Source: Pycnopodia helianthoides
Lineage: Eukaryota; Echinodermata; Asteroidea; Forcipulatida; Asteriidae
NCBI GenBank assembly: GCA_032158295.1
Contig: CM063245.1
Span: 7,240,700 to 7,304,699, forward strand
Length of the DNA stretch: 64,000 bases
Direction of reading: 5' to 3'
Notes under the pieces: model-generated
Seen by the model: only the letters and a program-made list of their open reading frames with translations
The model's database searches: none
What the model was told of the DNA's origin: nothing
Made by a program: the position numbers and the translations under genes
Shown: positions 24,254 to 35,771 of the stretch, one piece after another
Numbering within the stretch: position 1 is the stretch's first letter
Layout: the number at the start of each line of letters is the position of its first letter

Positions 24254-25109
24254 GGTGATATTATAAGTTATCACACAAGCGCGAGTGGAATACGAAACAA
24301 TATAGCCCTTCTGCGTCCCATATCCAACGAGGCCGAAGGCCGAGTTGGATATGGGACGCAGACGCGCTATATTTTTCCGTATTCCACGAGCGCGAATTTA
24401 TCTTCCAGTTGAGTCAATGAGGTTAGGTTATGTTTTTGTTTTTGGTTTTCCACGCGCAAAGTTTAGAATGTAATTTGTGCACTGACCGTATGTAGAGCGT
24501 GACGCAGTGACACTCACAATACGCAGAGTGCAATATAAAAACTGGGAGTAGGTTATCGTCTGATATCACACTCCGGTTCGAGCATCTGATTGGAGGATTA
24601 GCGCGTACTGGAGGATAAAAACCAATATTGCACGGCCATATCAAACCCTGTTCTTAATTCCATCGCGCTGCTCTAACGCCACGTATGCGTGGTTTTAAGT
24701 TGAACGCAAAACGAACTGCAAAAAGCAAGTGTTTGCGTCCCATGCTTGAAGATAAAATCGTTATCACACGCGCGCTCGAGGAATACAGAAAAATATAGCG
24801 CGTTTTCTCAGTAGTTTTTAGTTTTTATTTTTGTTTTTGCCATTCTATTTTCTGGTCGTTTATGTATACAATATATACAATACATGCAAAACATGTAAAA
24901 ATTGAGTTTATTTTTAAAGAGTGCGGGATATTTAGGGTTAACTGTGTGGTCACTAAACTTGACAATAGTCATCCTCTCCTAAACAAAATGAGATATTGTT
25001 CCACTTCAGTTTTTACAATATATTTTCGTAGCATTTCTATAGCTACCCTTAATCCAAACTAAGTAAGTTAATGTAATGTAAACTTTCAAATTTTTCTTTC
25101 CTCTTGTAG

Positions 25110-25391
25110 CTTGTACAACCGCAAGATTTATCAATTCTTGACAGGAAAAAAAACCCATCTCTATTCACAAAAAATCTGCTTGTGAGATTTTGTGGCAGCG
25201 ACAACTTGCGTCGGTCATCACTATGGGATCGAGGTACCAACGAAACTCAAACAGCCATAGATCCCAATGCAGTCAGTGCCATAAAAGCACATCAACAATA
25301 TGACCAGGAAGAAGTTTCAAAGGTGAACCGTTACATTATTGAGAAGATATCCGACTTGCGCAAGAGTATCATTAAAAGTAATAAGTCCTAA
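25110..25391 (+). CDS. Terminal exon with a BEN-domain-like C-terminus
   Basis: The acceptor tttctttcctcttgtag precedes an open frame of 93 codons plus a stop. It reads LVQPQDLSILDRKKNPSLF, then KNLLVRFCGSDNLRRSSLWD, TAIDPNAVSAIKAHQQYDQE and a charged helical end. The pattern (a hydrophobic helix Leu-Val-x-Phe, then LRRSSL and a DPNxVxAIK helix) resembles the C-terminal half of BEN domains, which bind DNA or chromatin partners in animal nuclear proteins. This family assignment is by pattern memory and uncertain. AATAAA follows at 25501. The intron before it (22316-25109) hosts the THAP transposon and the foldback repeat. Confidence 0.55.
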   Translation, partial: LVQPQDLSILDRKKNPSLFTKNLLVRFCGSDNLRRSSLWDRGTNETQTAIDPNAVSAIKAHQQYDQEEVSKVNRYIIEKISDLRKSIIKSNKS

Positions 25392-25500
25392 AGGCTCAAA
25401 GATTTTCATAGGATCATACAGTTTGCTTAAATTCCACATTATTTAAAGTACATTAAATGTACATTGATTTACCTAAATAATTCAGTGACGTTTGAAAGTA

Positions 25501-25506
25501 AATAAA
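25501..25506 (+). promoter_or_regulatory. Candidate polyadenylation signal of the BEN-like gene
   Basis: AATAAA lies about 110 bp after the stop of the 25110-25391 exon. AT-rich context makes chance occurrence possible. Confidence 0.3.
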
Positions 25507-27828
25507 TAGATTGATACACAAATTGCACTGATTTTCATGCTGTTTTCTATGTGGTAATACACATAATTTATGTGGGTGTACTGTAACAGTCATTCTGTGA
25601 AGAGCTGTCAAAATGAAAACCCGTAATTTGTGGACAATCACCTGAGGACACAATTTTTGGTCCCCTGTATAGAATTATTTTCAGTGAAACAAATTTGTAG
25701 CCATTAAAAATGTTCATGTCAAAGAAAACGTGTAAGAATAAAGAAATGAAAAAAAGATGTTTCTCATTGACATTTTTAGCTTTCAGTGGCTTGTTTATAA
25801 GCAGTGTATTTTTTAATGCTCAAAGAGACAGCATTTCTTGCCTAGAGAAAGGACCTTACCGCAATAGTCTAAAATTTCTTCCATTCAGTTTCTCAGCTAG
25901 TTGGACTAAGGAGAAGTAAACTTGAATCTGTGTTTAACTTCTTTTTAAATTAATTTAGTGAGATGATATTGCTTTGTTATTAATTATTAACTGTTTAACT
26001 GTTTTACTGTTTAACTTAACTGTTTTACTGTTTAACTTTAACAACATAAACATACGCATTTTAACTGTTATATTATTCAATTGCTCCTACAATAGACCAT
26101 GCAAGTCTCACACTATGAATTCAAACAACGAACATTGCTTGAAAATGTGAAGAGGAAAAAAATCATACATGTACAGTATGCTTGAATGGACACAAATGTT
26201 CAAATAATATACGTGCAAGACTTGCATGGTCTGTTGTCAGGGAGGCGACTGTGGGAACGTTGGAGAAGTCCAGAGATGGCTTAATTAGTTAGAAAAGAAA
26301 ACATGTCTCAGATTAGCAACACAACTATAATTGTATTGATATTACTTCCCCCATAATTCAATAACAATTTGTTTAATTAGTAATGCTTACCTTAAGAAGA
26401 AGTCGATAATATTTTGTCTTGTTTTTGTTTGTTTTGTTTTTTCCCCCAAACGAGATTGCAACATCAAAAAGTACATTCTTGTTGTTATGTTTATTGCTCC
26501 ACATTGCTCTACATAATGATAACATTAATTTTAACAGCTCGGCATTAAATTGAAGAATTACGCTCTCTTTTTGTATCACTCTATGAAGACAATTTTAGAC
26601 CTGGCTAGTCAAGAAATGTTACAAATTTATTAGAGGATCTCCATGATATAAGACCGTAATAATTTTGTGTAAATAATTAACCTCAGAACCGCAAACACTG
26701 CAGAGTTTTGCAGTGTAAATATAGCTTAATTTGTATAAAGTATTTATTCAACCCTGTTGAGTGTTGATTCTAGATCCGTTTTGTTTGTAGTACGACTTGT
26801 CGAGGACGACATTTGTTTGTCAGGGGAATAATGTGACGGATCAGATCACCCCCCTTATTTTCTGTTCATTAATAGTTCCATTCCTTACACCAATTGTAAC
26901 TTACCACTTTCTTTGTAATGATAATTTGCCAACCAAGTTGTAGCGCCCTCACAGACGCGTTCCATACATTCACAGAGGACTCAGCTGTTAAAATTAATGT
27001 TATCATTATGTAGAGCAATGTGGAGCAATAAACATAACAACATACATGTCGTTTATTCCTCTCCGTTCCAGGTAATTACATCTTCATTATTTTCCTTCTA
27101 TTCAACCAATGCATACAACATTAGTATGGAACATTTATTATTATCTTTAAATCAAGTACCTTGTAGCCTTCTTTTTATAAAACATGTACCGGTAGTTTAG
27201 ATTGATTTTCTAGATAAGGTGCATCCCAAACATTTTGGCCCATACATAGCTAATGGCGGAAGACACCAAACTGTTTAAATATTGTTTTGCTTTAAAATGT
27301 ATCTATTGTAAATACCATACACTCACAGAGGTCTCAACCTATGCTATAGTAAACATGTCATTTATTCCTCTCCGAACCAGATATGATTGCCAGAGTGACA
27401 AATAAAAGTACTTGCACACAAAATCAGAAAGTTAAAGCCGTTTCCTCGCCAGTTATTATACCCTGGGTCACATAAGGTTTAACCAAAGTTTCTTATTTCC
27501 AAAATTCAAATCTTTAGATTTAGATTAATCACAATTATTTTCTTGTATATCAATACTTCCAAGAAAGACATGTTTACAAAATGTTCCATCACATTTCACC
27601 AACTATGCTAATTTGTACATGTTTACACTGATCACTTTTTTTTTTTTTTTACAAAAACTTATGTCTAGTTTTATATGTTTAGTTTTTTAATGTTTCAATA
27701 TTTGTACTATATGCAAGCTTTTTAATTACCCTTTCGAATATACTAAAGATGAATTTATTTGCATTGAACTGAATTACTTCCATGGTAAAAAAATGAGAGA
27801 CGACTCACATAAGTTCCCCTCAAAAACA
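25507..27828. other. AT-rich non-coding stretch
   Basis: Apart from the small MITE at 26093-26233 and an inverted pair (cattatgtagagcaatgtggagcaataaacataacaa near 27003 and its complement near 26485), I see nothing supportable. Confidence 0.4.
26093..26233. mobile_element. Short Tc1/mariner-type MITE
   Basis: Inverted ends TAGACCATGCAAGTCT and AGACTTGCATGGTCTG enclose about 110 bp. TA (left) and a decayed TG (right) sit at the edges. The ends are related to the GACTGTGCAAG ends of the element at 32936-33506. Confidence 0.5.
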
Positions 27829-28862
27829 TTGGGTCGTATGAATAAAAACTATTATTTTCTTTTACTTGAAAATTTCAAGAGTTTACTACCATCCATATGA
27901 ATAAAAGAAAGTAAAAGCTTTTACTGGAAAGTATTTACTAAATACTAAAAGAATCTACTTTTACATGAAAAGTACATTCTTTTCTTTTTAGCACTTACTT
28001 ACTTCCGTATGAATAAAATGGAGAAAATACTACAAAATGCAAGTAAGTACTGATCATTTTTCAAGGTAGCCTCAGAGCTACCTTGGACACAGAAGTAAAT
28101 ACACGTCTGAAGAAATTACAGTGTTTGTGAATGTTCCTCACAGGATAAATGTTTATGTCCCAATGAGACACATCACTGAAATACTGCACATGTTTCACGA
28201 CAGAAACAATACACAAAAACTCATACGGCTTTTACGCAATTTCTTTTATATTTATGATTGAGGATAAAATAAAACCGTTTGGGTTAATATAACAAAGCAT
28301 TTTTTCTTCTCAGAAATGTATGCCTTGATCATTAAGGATGTTTTTTTTTCATAAATTCAGAGGAAGTAATTTTTTTGAAACAAGTAAATGCATTTCAACA
28401 GAATGTTGTGCATATATTATTTGAACTTTTAAGTTTAAATTAAATAGCTAAATATGATGCTCGTATTCAGCTCTCATCTTCTCTATAAATAGCACTCTCC
28501 TGCTCCACTTTACCTTTTGGTAATTGTGCTTTGGTCAATTAAAAGACACTATGACGTTTCAGCGCCTAACAGCAACGTTTTGCTTTGATTCTGGGGATCC
28601 AGATGATTTACCTTCATCAAATTGTTATAAGAATCAAAATCTCATGGCTGACTTGTAGATTTCTGTTTCTGTTAATTCAAATGCTGTTTGGGTTGTGTGT
28701 GTGTGTGTGTGTGTGAGTTTGTAGTGACATTCAAACCGTGGACTTACAACAAAAGGGACAATAGGTCCACGTTTGCTATCACAAAGGAAAACAATGGGGT
28801 CCACGTTTGTCAGGACAAAGAGTTGAACAAAGGAGGGTCCACGATTGGAGGTCATTACACAC

Positions 28863-28902
<40 letters not shown>

Positions 28903-29424
28903 ACACACAGAAGGGCATATGTGGGGTCCTGACAACAATGGAACAATGGACCCCACAAGGTCATTTCAATAGGAACAAGGCCACACAACGGGCTTGATTC
29001 TGGGAAAGGAATTACATTCATCAAAATAGAGACCCAAAACCGGATCCTTGTAAGATTGTGTGTTTGTATATGCTGTTTGGTTGTGTGTGTGTGTGTGTGT
29101 GTGGTGTAGTGACACAAAGCGTGGGTCCTGACAACAAAGGGACAATAGGTCCACAGTTTCTTCAAAGGAACAATGGGGTCCCACGATTTTCAGAAAAGGG
29201 ATATGAACAAAGAGCAGTCCCACAACCGGATCATAACATGTGTGTGTGTGTGTGTGTGTGGATGTGTGGACACACAGAAGGGCATATGTGGGGTCCTGAC
29301 AACAATGGAACAATGGACCCCACAAGGTCATTTCAATAGGAACAATTGGGCCCCACAAGGGAATTCTTCAGAAAAGGGAATAATAGAACAACAATAGCAG
29401 TACCCCACAACCGGATCCGTAAGG

Positions 29425-29480
<56 letters not shown>

Positions 29481-29818
29481 CACACACAAGGGCATATGTG
29501 GGGTCCTGACAACAATGGAACAATGGACCCCACAAGGTCATTTCAATAGGAACAATTGGGACCCCACAAGGGAATTCTTCAGAAAAGGGAATAATAGAAC
29601 AACAATAGCAGTACCCCACAAACCGGATCCGTAAGGATGTGTGTGTGTGTGTGTGTGTGTGTGTGGACACACAGAAGGGCATATGTGGGGTCCTGACAAC
29701 AATGGAACAATGGACCCCACAAGGTCATTTCAATAGGAACAATTGGGCCCCACAAGGGAATTCTTCAGAAAAGGGAATAATAGAACAACAATAGCAGTAC
29801 CCCACAAACCGGATCCGT

Positions 29819-29896
<78 letters not shown>

Positions 29897-30533
29897 TGAC
29901 ACACAGAAGGGCATATGTGGGGTCCTGACAACAATGGAACAATGGACCCCACAAGGTCATTTCAATAGGAACAATTGGGCCCCACAAGGGAATTCTTCAG
30001 AAAAGGGAACAATAGAACAACAATAGCAGTACCCCACAAACCGGATCCGTAAGGATGTGTGTGTGTGTGTGTGTGTGTGTGTAGGTATACACATTCAAAC
30101 CGGGGACCTATAACAAAAGAGGACAATAGGGTCCCCGTTTGGGGAAAGGTCCCCAGTTGGAAATCGTGTACAAAACCAATGAAAGCTGTTGCCAAAAAGT
30201 TTGAGTACAAACAAAAGAGGGACAATAGGAGGTCCCCGATTGCAGGTGTTTACACACGTGTGTGTGTGTGTGTGTGTGTGCGCGTACGCAGACGTGAATG
30301 GGAGTTGTAACACAAAGGGAACCTTTTGTTTAGAGCCATTCAGCCATGGCAGACAGCTAGATATAAGAAGTATTTACTCCAAAGCATTAAGTGAATACTT
30401 TGCAGTAAAAGAATAAGTTTATTCATACGGAATTTAGAAGATGCTAGTACTGAATGCTTCTACTTGGAAGTTGATGCTTTTACTTTTTGCTAGTACTTGT
30501 CAGTATTTACTACTTTTTATTCATACGACCCAA
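27829..30533. mobile_element. TIR-bounded element containing a (TG)n minisatellite
   Basis: Inverted ends TTGGGTCGTATGAATAAAAA (27829) and its complement TTTTTATTCATACGACCCAA (ending 30533) are about 2.7 kb apart. Subterminal DNA on both sides is rich in inverted forms of agtaaaag/cttttact and agtatttact. No transposase is seen. The middle 28690-30290 is a minisatellite. The superfamily cannot be assigned, since a target duplication is not clear. Confidence 0.65.
28690..30290. repeat. (TG)n-linked minisatellite, unit about 190-250 bp
   Basis: Repeated units read (tg)n-gacacacagaagggcatatg..., then gtggggtcctgacaacaatggaacaatgg, then caaggtcatttcaataggaac, then gaattcttcagaaaaggg and ccccacaaaccggatccgtaagg, followed by the next (TG)n tract. 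At least five similar units start near 28900, 29270, 29480, 29665 and 29900, with diverged ones at both ends. Length differences are mainly in the TG tract. Open frames reading (HT)n or (CV)n on either strand are artefacts. Confidence 0.9.
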
Positions 30534-32935
30534 TAATTTCCAAGATGATGAAAACCATAATGAAAATAAAAAAGGCTTCAAGTTTGTTTTGTAACTTTCC
30601 ATTGACTGTATAGTGTGTCTCTGCTGGCAGTTGATTTCAAAGACGAGGTGCAGCTAATGCAAAGGCTCTGTCAACAAAGGATGACCAAGTTCTTTGAACT
30701 GTAAGAAGATTGCTTCCAGATGAGGAAATGCTTCATTTTTGGGTGTTTTCTACAAGAAAGATTGACACTAACCTTCAGCAATGCCTCAGAACACTTGGAA
30801 TAGCTGTTGATGTCGCAGTGTAAGGGAAGAACATTGAGCAACACAGTAACAAAAGCCTCCAAATGTCATGCAGGTACAATGTAGCTCATAACTTATTGTG
30901 TAGTCTTATCTTCTTCAACTTGGACAAATGTGGCATAACATTCCCAGCATCTGGGGCTGTTACTGCTGCAATTATTTCTTCACAGGTTCTTCAGTTTGTA
31001 GATGTTATCGCAATCATTGAATAACATCAGCAAAGTGATTCTCATGCAATAAGTGAACCATTTTTATACCTTTCAAAATCTTAAGGAGACTATAGATTAA
31101 CAAAACGTCAATTTAGCTGCACATTTCCCACAAAAGACTGTAAAATTGAATGACATTTAAATTAGCCACTTATTTGCTAAAACTGACCAGGAAAACCTTT
31201 AGTATAGAAAATAACCATTTCTAAAGATACACATCTGGCACTCCTGATAGCCAAGTGCAGCCTGCACAGCAGATTGGATAGTTGGTGACCCAGTTGCCAT
31301 GGTCACTACGGCACCCAGCAGAAAGTAAAACCCCATCCCTTTCCAGGTCATTCTTTGATGAGCAATGAACAACTAAACATCAAACAGTTTATTTGTACAA
31401 CATAAACTTACGTCTTCAACCTTTTGTTCATTTAACAGGTCTGTTTAAACCATTTCTTATCTCACATTTCAGACTTCATTGTACTTTACTTCTTTATTCA
31501 TAATTCCACTTTAAAGGAAAGTGTTTTGCCTTTATAACTTCACTTTTGCTGTAGTTAACTTGACGGAAAGTTTGAACAAGTTAAGATTTTGTTTCCATTT
31601 TATTTAGTATGAGTGTGTTTGAATTAAAAGAAGAGATTAAGAGTGTTACTACTGTAGTGATTGGTACGCTGAATTGATGTATTTTACGCAATAAACCAGC
31701 CAGGTGTGACAATAGTTGGGCAACAGCTTGCACACCAGCCACCAGTTAGTTGTGTTGGACAAAACAAATACAATGAAGTCTGAAACAGCTTCCTGTAAGT
31801 CTCGTAGGAGTTTGTGTCTCCCTGTTCATTTATGGCCTCATGCTAACATTGCGATGCAATTCACTGTTGGCAAACAGTAAATAACAAACACAACAGTACT
31901 TTGATTGACTTTTGAAAAGGGATTTAGAGTTTAATTTGATCTATTTAACTGTTAAGAAACTGATTTTCCCCCCAAAAAGAAGGTTTAGAGTAGAATACTT
32001 TATGAGTTCAAATAGACTGATTATGTAATTCAAATATTGAAAATATTTGAAAACAGATTATTTCAGAGGAGTATTAAATGAAAATTTATTGTTTTCCAAA
32101 CCACTGCAGTATAAAGCGATATTAAATAAATCTTCCTATCAAGATCCACAACACTGAATATCAAAAAGGAAGAGGTCCATCAGCATCTTGTCACACCTCA
32201 GAAAAATGTGAAACTAAATTTTATTGACAAAACAAATTATTAATGACCTGAAAAAAAGGTGCTTTTTGAGTAACAGGAAAAGGACTTTTAATCTTGAAGC
32301 GAACTGGTTAAGTCTCTCGCTCAAGGACAGAAGTGTCATTACCAGGATTGGAACCCACACCATAATGATTTTTTTTTTATAGCCACCAGAACTAGAATTG
32401 AGTGCTATAATACTTGAAGAAAAGAGCAACACCAATAAGATCAGTTTTATATTAAGATTGATAACTGCAAATTTTAAAGAACATTAAGTGGTTTACCTTA
32501 AAATACAAAAAAATTACTGATATGTCTACAATCAAAGATCGTCATTGCTGAAAAATACAAATAACACAAACTAGGTTGTTTTTAGTGACAACACTGTTAT
32601 CAGCTATTTTCTTTGTGTGTCCTGCAAGAATGCTGTTCTGTTCCTGAACAGTTTTACTTGATTATCTACAACTTGTCATTTGTTTCTTCTTTTAGCCATC
32701 AACCTCTCTCAACCCTACTTATTTTCACAAACAAACGGTTATCCCCAAACTTGTTCAAATGGCTATACAGGTCAAGTTGTGTTTGTGTTTTCATGAAGAG
32801 AATGGCTTGTCAACACATATGTGATTATGTAGGCCGAGTGCAAAAGTACATCATCATGCTTTTGTAATTTCATGAAGAGATGAGCGTATGTGCCTAGTAA
32901 TTGTGTTAATAACCAACATTTTTGTATTTTTTTTA
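30534..32935. other. AT-rich non-coding stretch
   Basis: No gene recognised. The region 30590-30960 has the look of an old, decayed repeat (less AT-rich, no frame), but I cannot name it. Confidence 0.35.
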
Positions 32936-33506
32936 TAGACTGTGCAAGTTTTGCACGTAACAGCGGGTGGGACCAAGTTGGTCCCAACCATGTTCAGTTT
33001 TTCTTGTGCATGATTCTGTTTCTTCAAATACTTCAGTTTAACGTAGTTTATGGCTATACAAATTTTGTCATATTGTTAGAAGCATAAAGTTTAGCCATGA
33101 AATATATGAAAGTACAATAAATTTAACACTTCAACAAAGAAAACCTGAGAATAAGACTTGACCTCTGTTTCTGGTTACTTGTGAACAATTAAAGCATTTT
33201 GCCCAACTGACGTTCATGTTATCAATACACAAATTCAGGCGTGATTGGCGAATGGGTTTACAAAAAATAAGCATCCTTGTCCCAAGTTTTAATTTTGTTT
33301 CAATGTTAATTTTAACAAACTAATTGTATTATACAAAATTTGTCTTCTTGGTTGCGACCGCTAAATGATGATACCAAATTTGAAAATGTTTCTATTTTTA
33401 TTTTCAGGATTTTTGTATAAATAGAAGATTTGATTTTAGAAAAAAACATAGTCTTTGTTCGAGTTGTTTTTATCATTTTTTATATGCACAAGACTTGCAC
33501 AGTCTA
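32936..33506. mobile_element. Tc1/mariner-type MITE
   Basis: TA is present at both edges (32936-32937, 33505-33506), with inverted ends GACTGTGCAAGTTTTGCAC and GTGCA(caa)GACTTGCACAGTC-type sequence. The interior is AT-rich with no transposase. It shares its end sequence with the shorter 26093-26233 element. Confidence 0.65.
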
Positions 33507-33557
33507 TCAAACATTAATTTGAACCGTCTTCACATTACACATTAGGGCTAATTAAAC

Positions 33558-33948
33558 TTAAAGGAACATTACAGAATTGGTAAGAAAAAAACTTGTAAAA
33601 TATACTTTTTGATCACAGATTTACATAAAACCACGGCCTAATGATGATGATAGTTGAAAACATCCCTTGAAATATTTATATCTGAAATGCCATATTTGAT
33701 GAGAAATGAATAAACTAATTTTCCGATTGGAGTTTATTGCTCAGTGAGCATTTTATTAATTTTTTTAATCTATATGATTTCATGCAAATGTGTAATTGGT
33801 TTTTCACTATTTTCTCGTGACCCAGATGGCCGAGCAATCTCAAACTTCTACAGGTTTGTCAGTTTATGTATATGGTGGATTACATAAAGTGCTTACACTG
33901 CCAGCAACTGTTTTGTTAGCAAACACCAATTCTGTAATGTTCCTTTAA
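33558..33948 (+). mobile_element. TTAA MITE, family 1, copy 3
   Basis: TTAA at 33558-33561 and 33945-33948, with perfect inverted ends AGGAACATTACAGAATTGG / CCAATTCTGTAATGTTCCT. The interior closely matches 20607-20999. Confidence 0.9.
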
Positions 33949-34324
33949 CCAAAAAAGTTGTAATACTGCAGATTTTAGTTTGGAAATTAACATCTTTTAA
34001 CATGTGAATATCTTAGAACATTCTTACAACGCAGCTTGACATATGCCAGTTCCTTTCTGAAAACGATGATGAATTGTGGCATAAACACATTATGTATTAT
34101 TTCAGACTATTAGATAAACTGTATGACAGGGTCCAAACTGCCCCTTCCACCTTTGGCCATTAAATCTACTTAAAAACCTAGTATTTAACCCTCCATACCT
34201 AACCCCTCTTTCCCCATAATACATCCTGGATCCATCTCAGATGGAGCTAAACTAACATTTTAAAGTTACTACAATCTAACAGTTTGATGACGCAAAGGAT
34301 GTCGACACAATCTTGGGGCTCTTC

Positions 34325-34630
34325 TTAACACGTTGACTGCCGGTCATCAGTGCATTCCCATTTGCCAACTGCGGTGCGCATGTGCGCGTAAGTGCGGTGC
34401 GCATGCGCACGTACAAATAGGTTTTATAAAAACAAAACAAAATTAATATGCACATTCTAAGGTCGATGTCCTTACCACTGCCAGAAACGTATGTGTTGTG
34501 TGCTCAGTGATGCCAGAGTATTTAAATAACAATACAAAGCTCTTTCATTCACTACCAGTATACTCGTAGTGGCAGAATCCGTCTAACCCGTTACTACGAA
34601 TAAACTCATAGGCGGCAGTCAACGTGTTAA
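34325..34630. mobile_element. piggyBac-like MITE inserted at the alpha-glucosidase stop codon
   Basis: TTAA at 34325-34328 and 34627-34630 flanks inverted ends CACGTTGACTGCCG and CGGCAGTCAACGTG. The interior has a GC-rich palindromic stretch (gtgcggtgcgcatgtgcgcgtaagtgcggtgcgcatgcgcac). TTAA duplication and ends starting with C fit piggyBac. The right TTAA contains the TAA stop of the minus-strand gene, so the first base of the inserted DNA follows directly after the last codon. Confidence 0.8.
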
Positions 34631-34689
34631 TGCCATTCCAACAAGAAGTAATACTGTAGGGGAACAGTCAGATTTCCAATGCTGAGATT
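34627..34689 (-). CDS. GH31 alpha-glucosidase, last coding exon
   Basis: After the acceptor ...ttggttttcattttcag (minus strand) the exon starts at phase 0 and reads NLSIGNLTVPLQYYFLLEWH followed by TAA. GH31 enzymes of the acid alpha-glucosidase/sucrase-isomaltase group end with just such a beta-strand pair (NLxLxL...F.L.W), a few residues before the stop. The phase matches the donor of the 35569-35771 exon. The stop codon is embedded in the TTAA of a piggyBac-like MITE. Recognition of so short an exon rests on phase, position and the ending pattern together. Confidence 0.75.
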   Translation of the reverse strand, partial: NLSIGNLTVPLQYYFLLEWH

Positions 34690-35568
34690 CTGAAAATGAA
34701 AACCAATAACAATTAGGTTAAAAGTGAGTTAATGAAAAAACAACCCAGTACACAAGAAGAGATTTTTTTATTTATATGATTACACGATTTAAATTGTATG
34801 GTCATTAAAACTAAAACTAAAACTGTGGCCTTTTTATAACTCGATGGCAGCAAGCCAAATTATTGGTAACATTTAAATACCAGAATGATTCTCGTGTATT
34901 ATTTGGACACCATGGACACCCTTACCTTCAGTATGAATTACCCTGGCATTGGGTGCCGTAAGAAAAGATCTTTATGGTAAGCAGTGCCCCTGTCAAATGA
35001 GGCTTTCAGGTGGGACAAAAAGTCTGGCTTTTTGAACAGCAGATATTGTGAAGATTTTTATGTTTATACATTTTTGTTGTTGTTGCTGTGTACATCTGTG
35101 TGGGGTGACTGTGCAGACAATCTGTTGTCGCTAATATGCACATATCTAAACCTACCTAATGCAAAGCATGAAGTCAAACACCACACAAAGTATTTTAATC
35201 TAAATGGTAAATTAAAGTTTCAGTTCAGCACTCAAATTTGGTCCTTAAAAGATACCACACATAACAGCCTAAAAGTATGGCCCTTAAAAAATAAATACCA
35301 AAAAGTCTTAAAATATTGCAAACTTTTTTTAATACAGATTTTAATTACTTGTAACATTTTAAGCTTGGTCCCTTTAACAGCAGCCAGTCTCCAACCCAGT
35401 CATTACAACACACGGGCAACCACAGTTTTTTCCTTATTCATGTACTTTCTTCAGCGCAATATAAAACAAAACAGATGGAACTAATTGATTCTGAACTGTT
35501 ATTTTCATACAATGTCATTGAATGATTTGTATGCCAATGGGGCAAATAAATTGCAAAACAATGATTAC

Positions 35569-35771
35569 CTGTAAAGTTACATCATAATGGAACATCACAG
35601 AAGTGTCATTAATTTTGACGCTTGATGGTTTGTTGAGAACACCCATGACATGAATACTTCCGATGTTCATCTCATTTGATCCTGGATAATTGTTGTGCAG
35701 TATTGTGGAGTTCAATGAAGACTTGGATGATGTAAACACAATGGATAAATACTTTTCACTTTCATAAGTGT
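35569..35771 (-). CDS. GH31 alpha-glucosidase, penultimate exon (C-terminal beta domain)
   Basis: The minus-strand acceptor ttttccacag opens an exon that completes an Asp codon and reads TYESEKYLSIVFTSSKSSL, then MNIGSIHVMGVLNKPSSVKI, NDTSVMFHYDVTLQ, and ends at a gtaatc donor, phase 0. The pattern (a strand of hydrophobics, then ILGV...PSxVxVN, then F.YD) is the distal C-terminal beta-sandwich of GH31 alpha-glucosidases. These enzymes hydrolyse terminal alpha-1,4 (and 1,6) glucosides in lysosomes or at the gut surface. Extension of the open frame to 35922 is intron read-through. Confidence 0.85.

Larger units (their letters stand above)
22598..24612. repeat. Foldback/palindromic repeat interrupted by the THAP transposon
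   Basis: Outer inverted blocks are agtacgcgctaatcctccaatcaga (from 22600) and its complement tctgattggaggattagcgcgtact (ending 24611). Between them, on the right of the inserted transposon, lies a hairpin with arms tctgcgtcccatatccaac and ttggatatgggacgcaga around gaggccgaaggccgag (about 24318-24363). This is flanked by inverted cgcgag-ggaatacg-aaa-tatagc blocks. The repeat itself, without the 1.6-kb insertion, would be roughly 400 bp. Confidence 0.7.

Noticed and set aside
28634..30313. Open frames encoding (His-Thr)n or (Cys-Val)n on both strands
   Set aside because: Direct translations of (TG)n tracts, present in every frame.
34984..35484. 166-codon plus-strand frame
   Set aside because: AT-rich, no recognisable domain, and lies in an intron of the minus-strand gene; chance frame is more likely.
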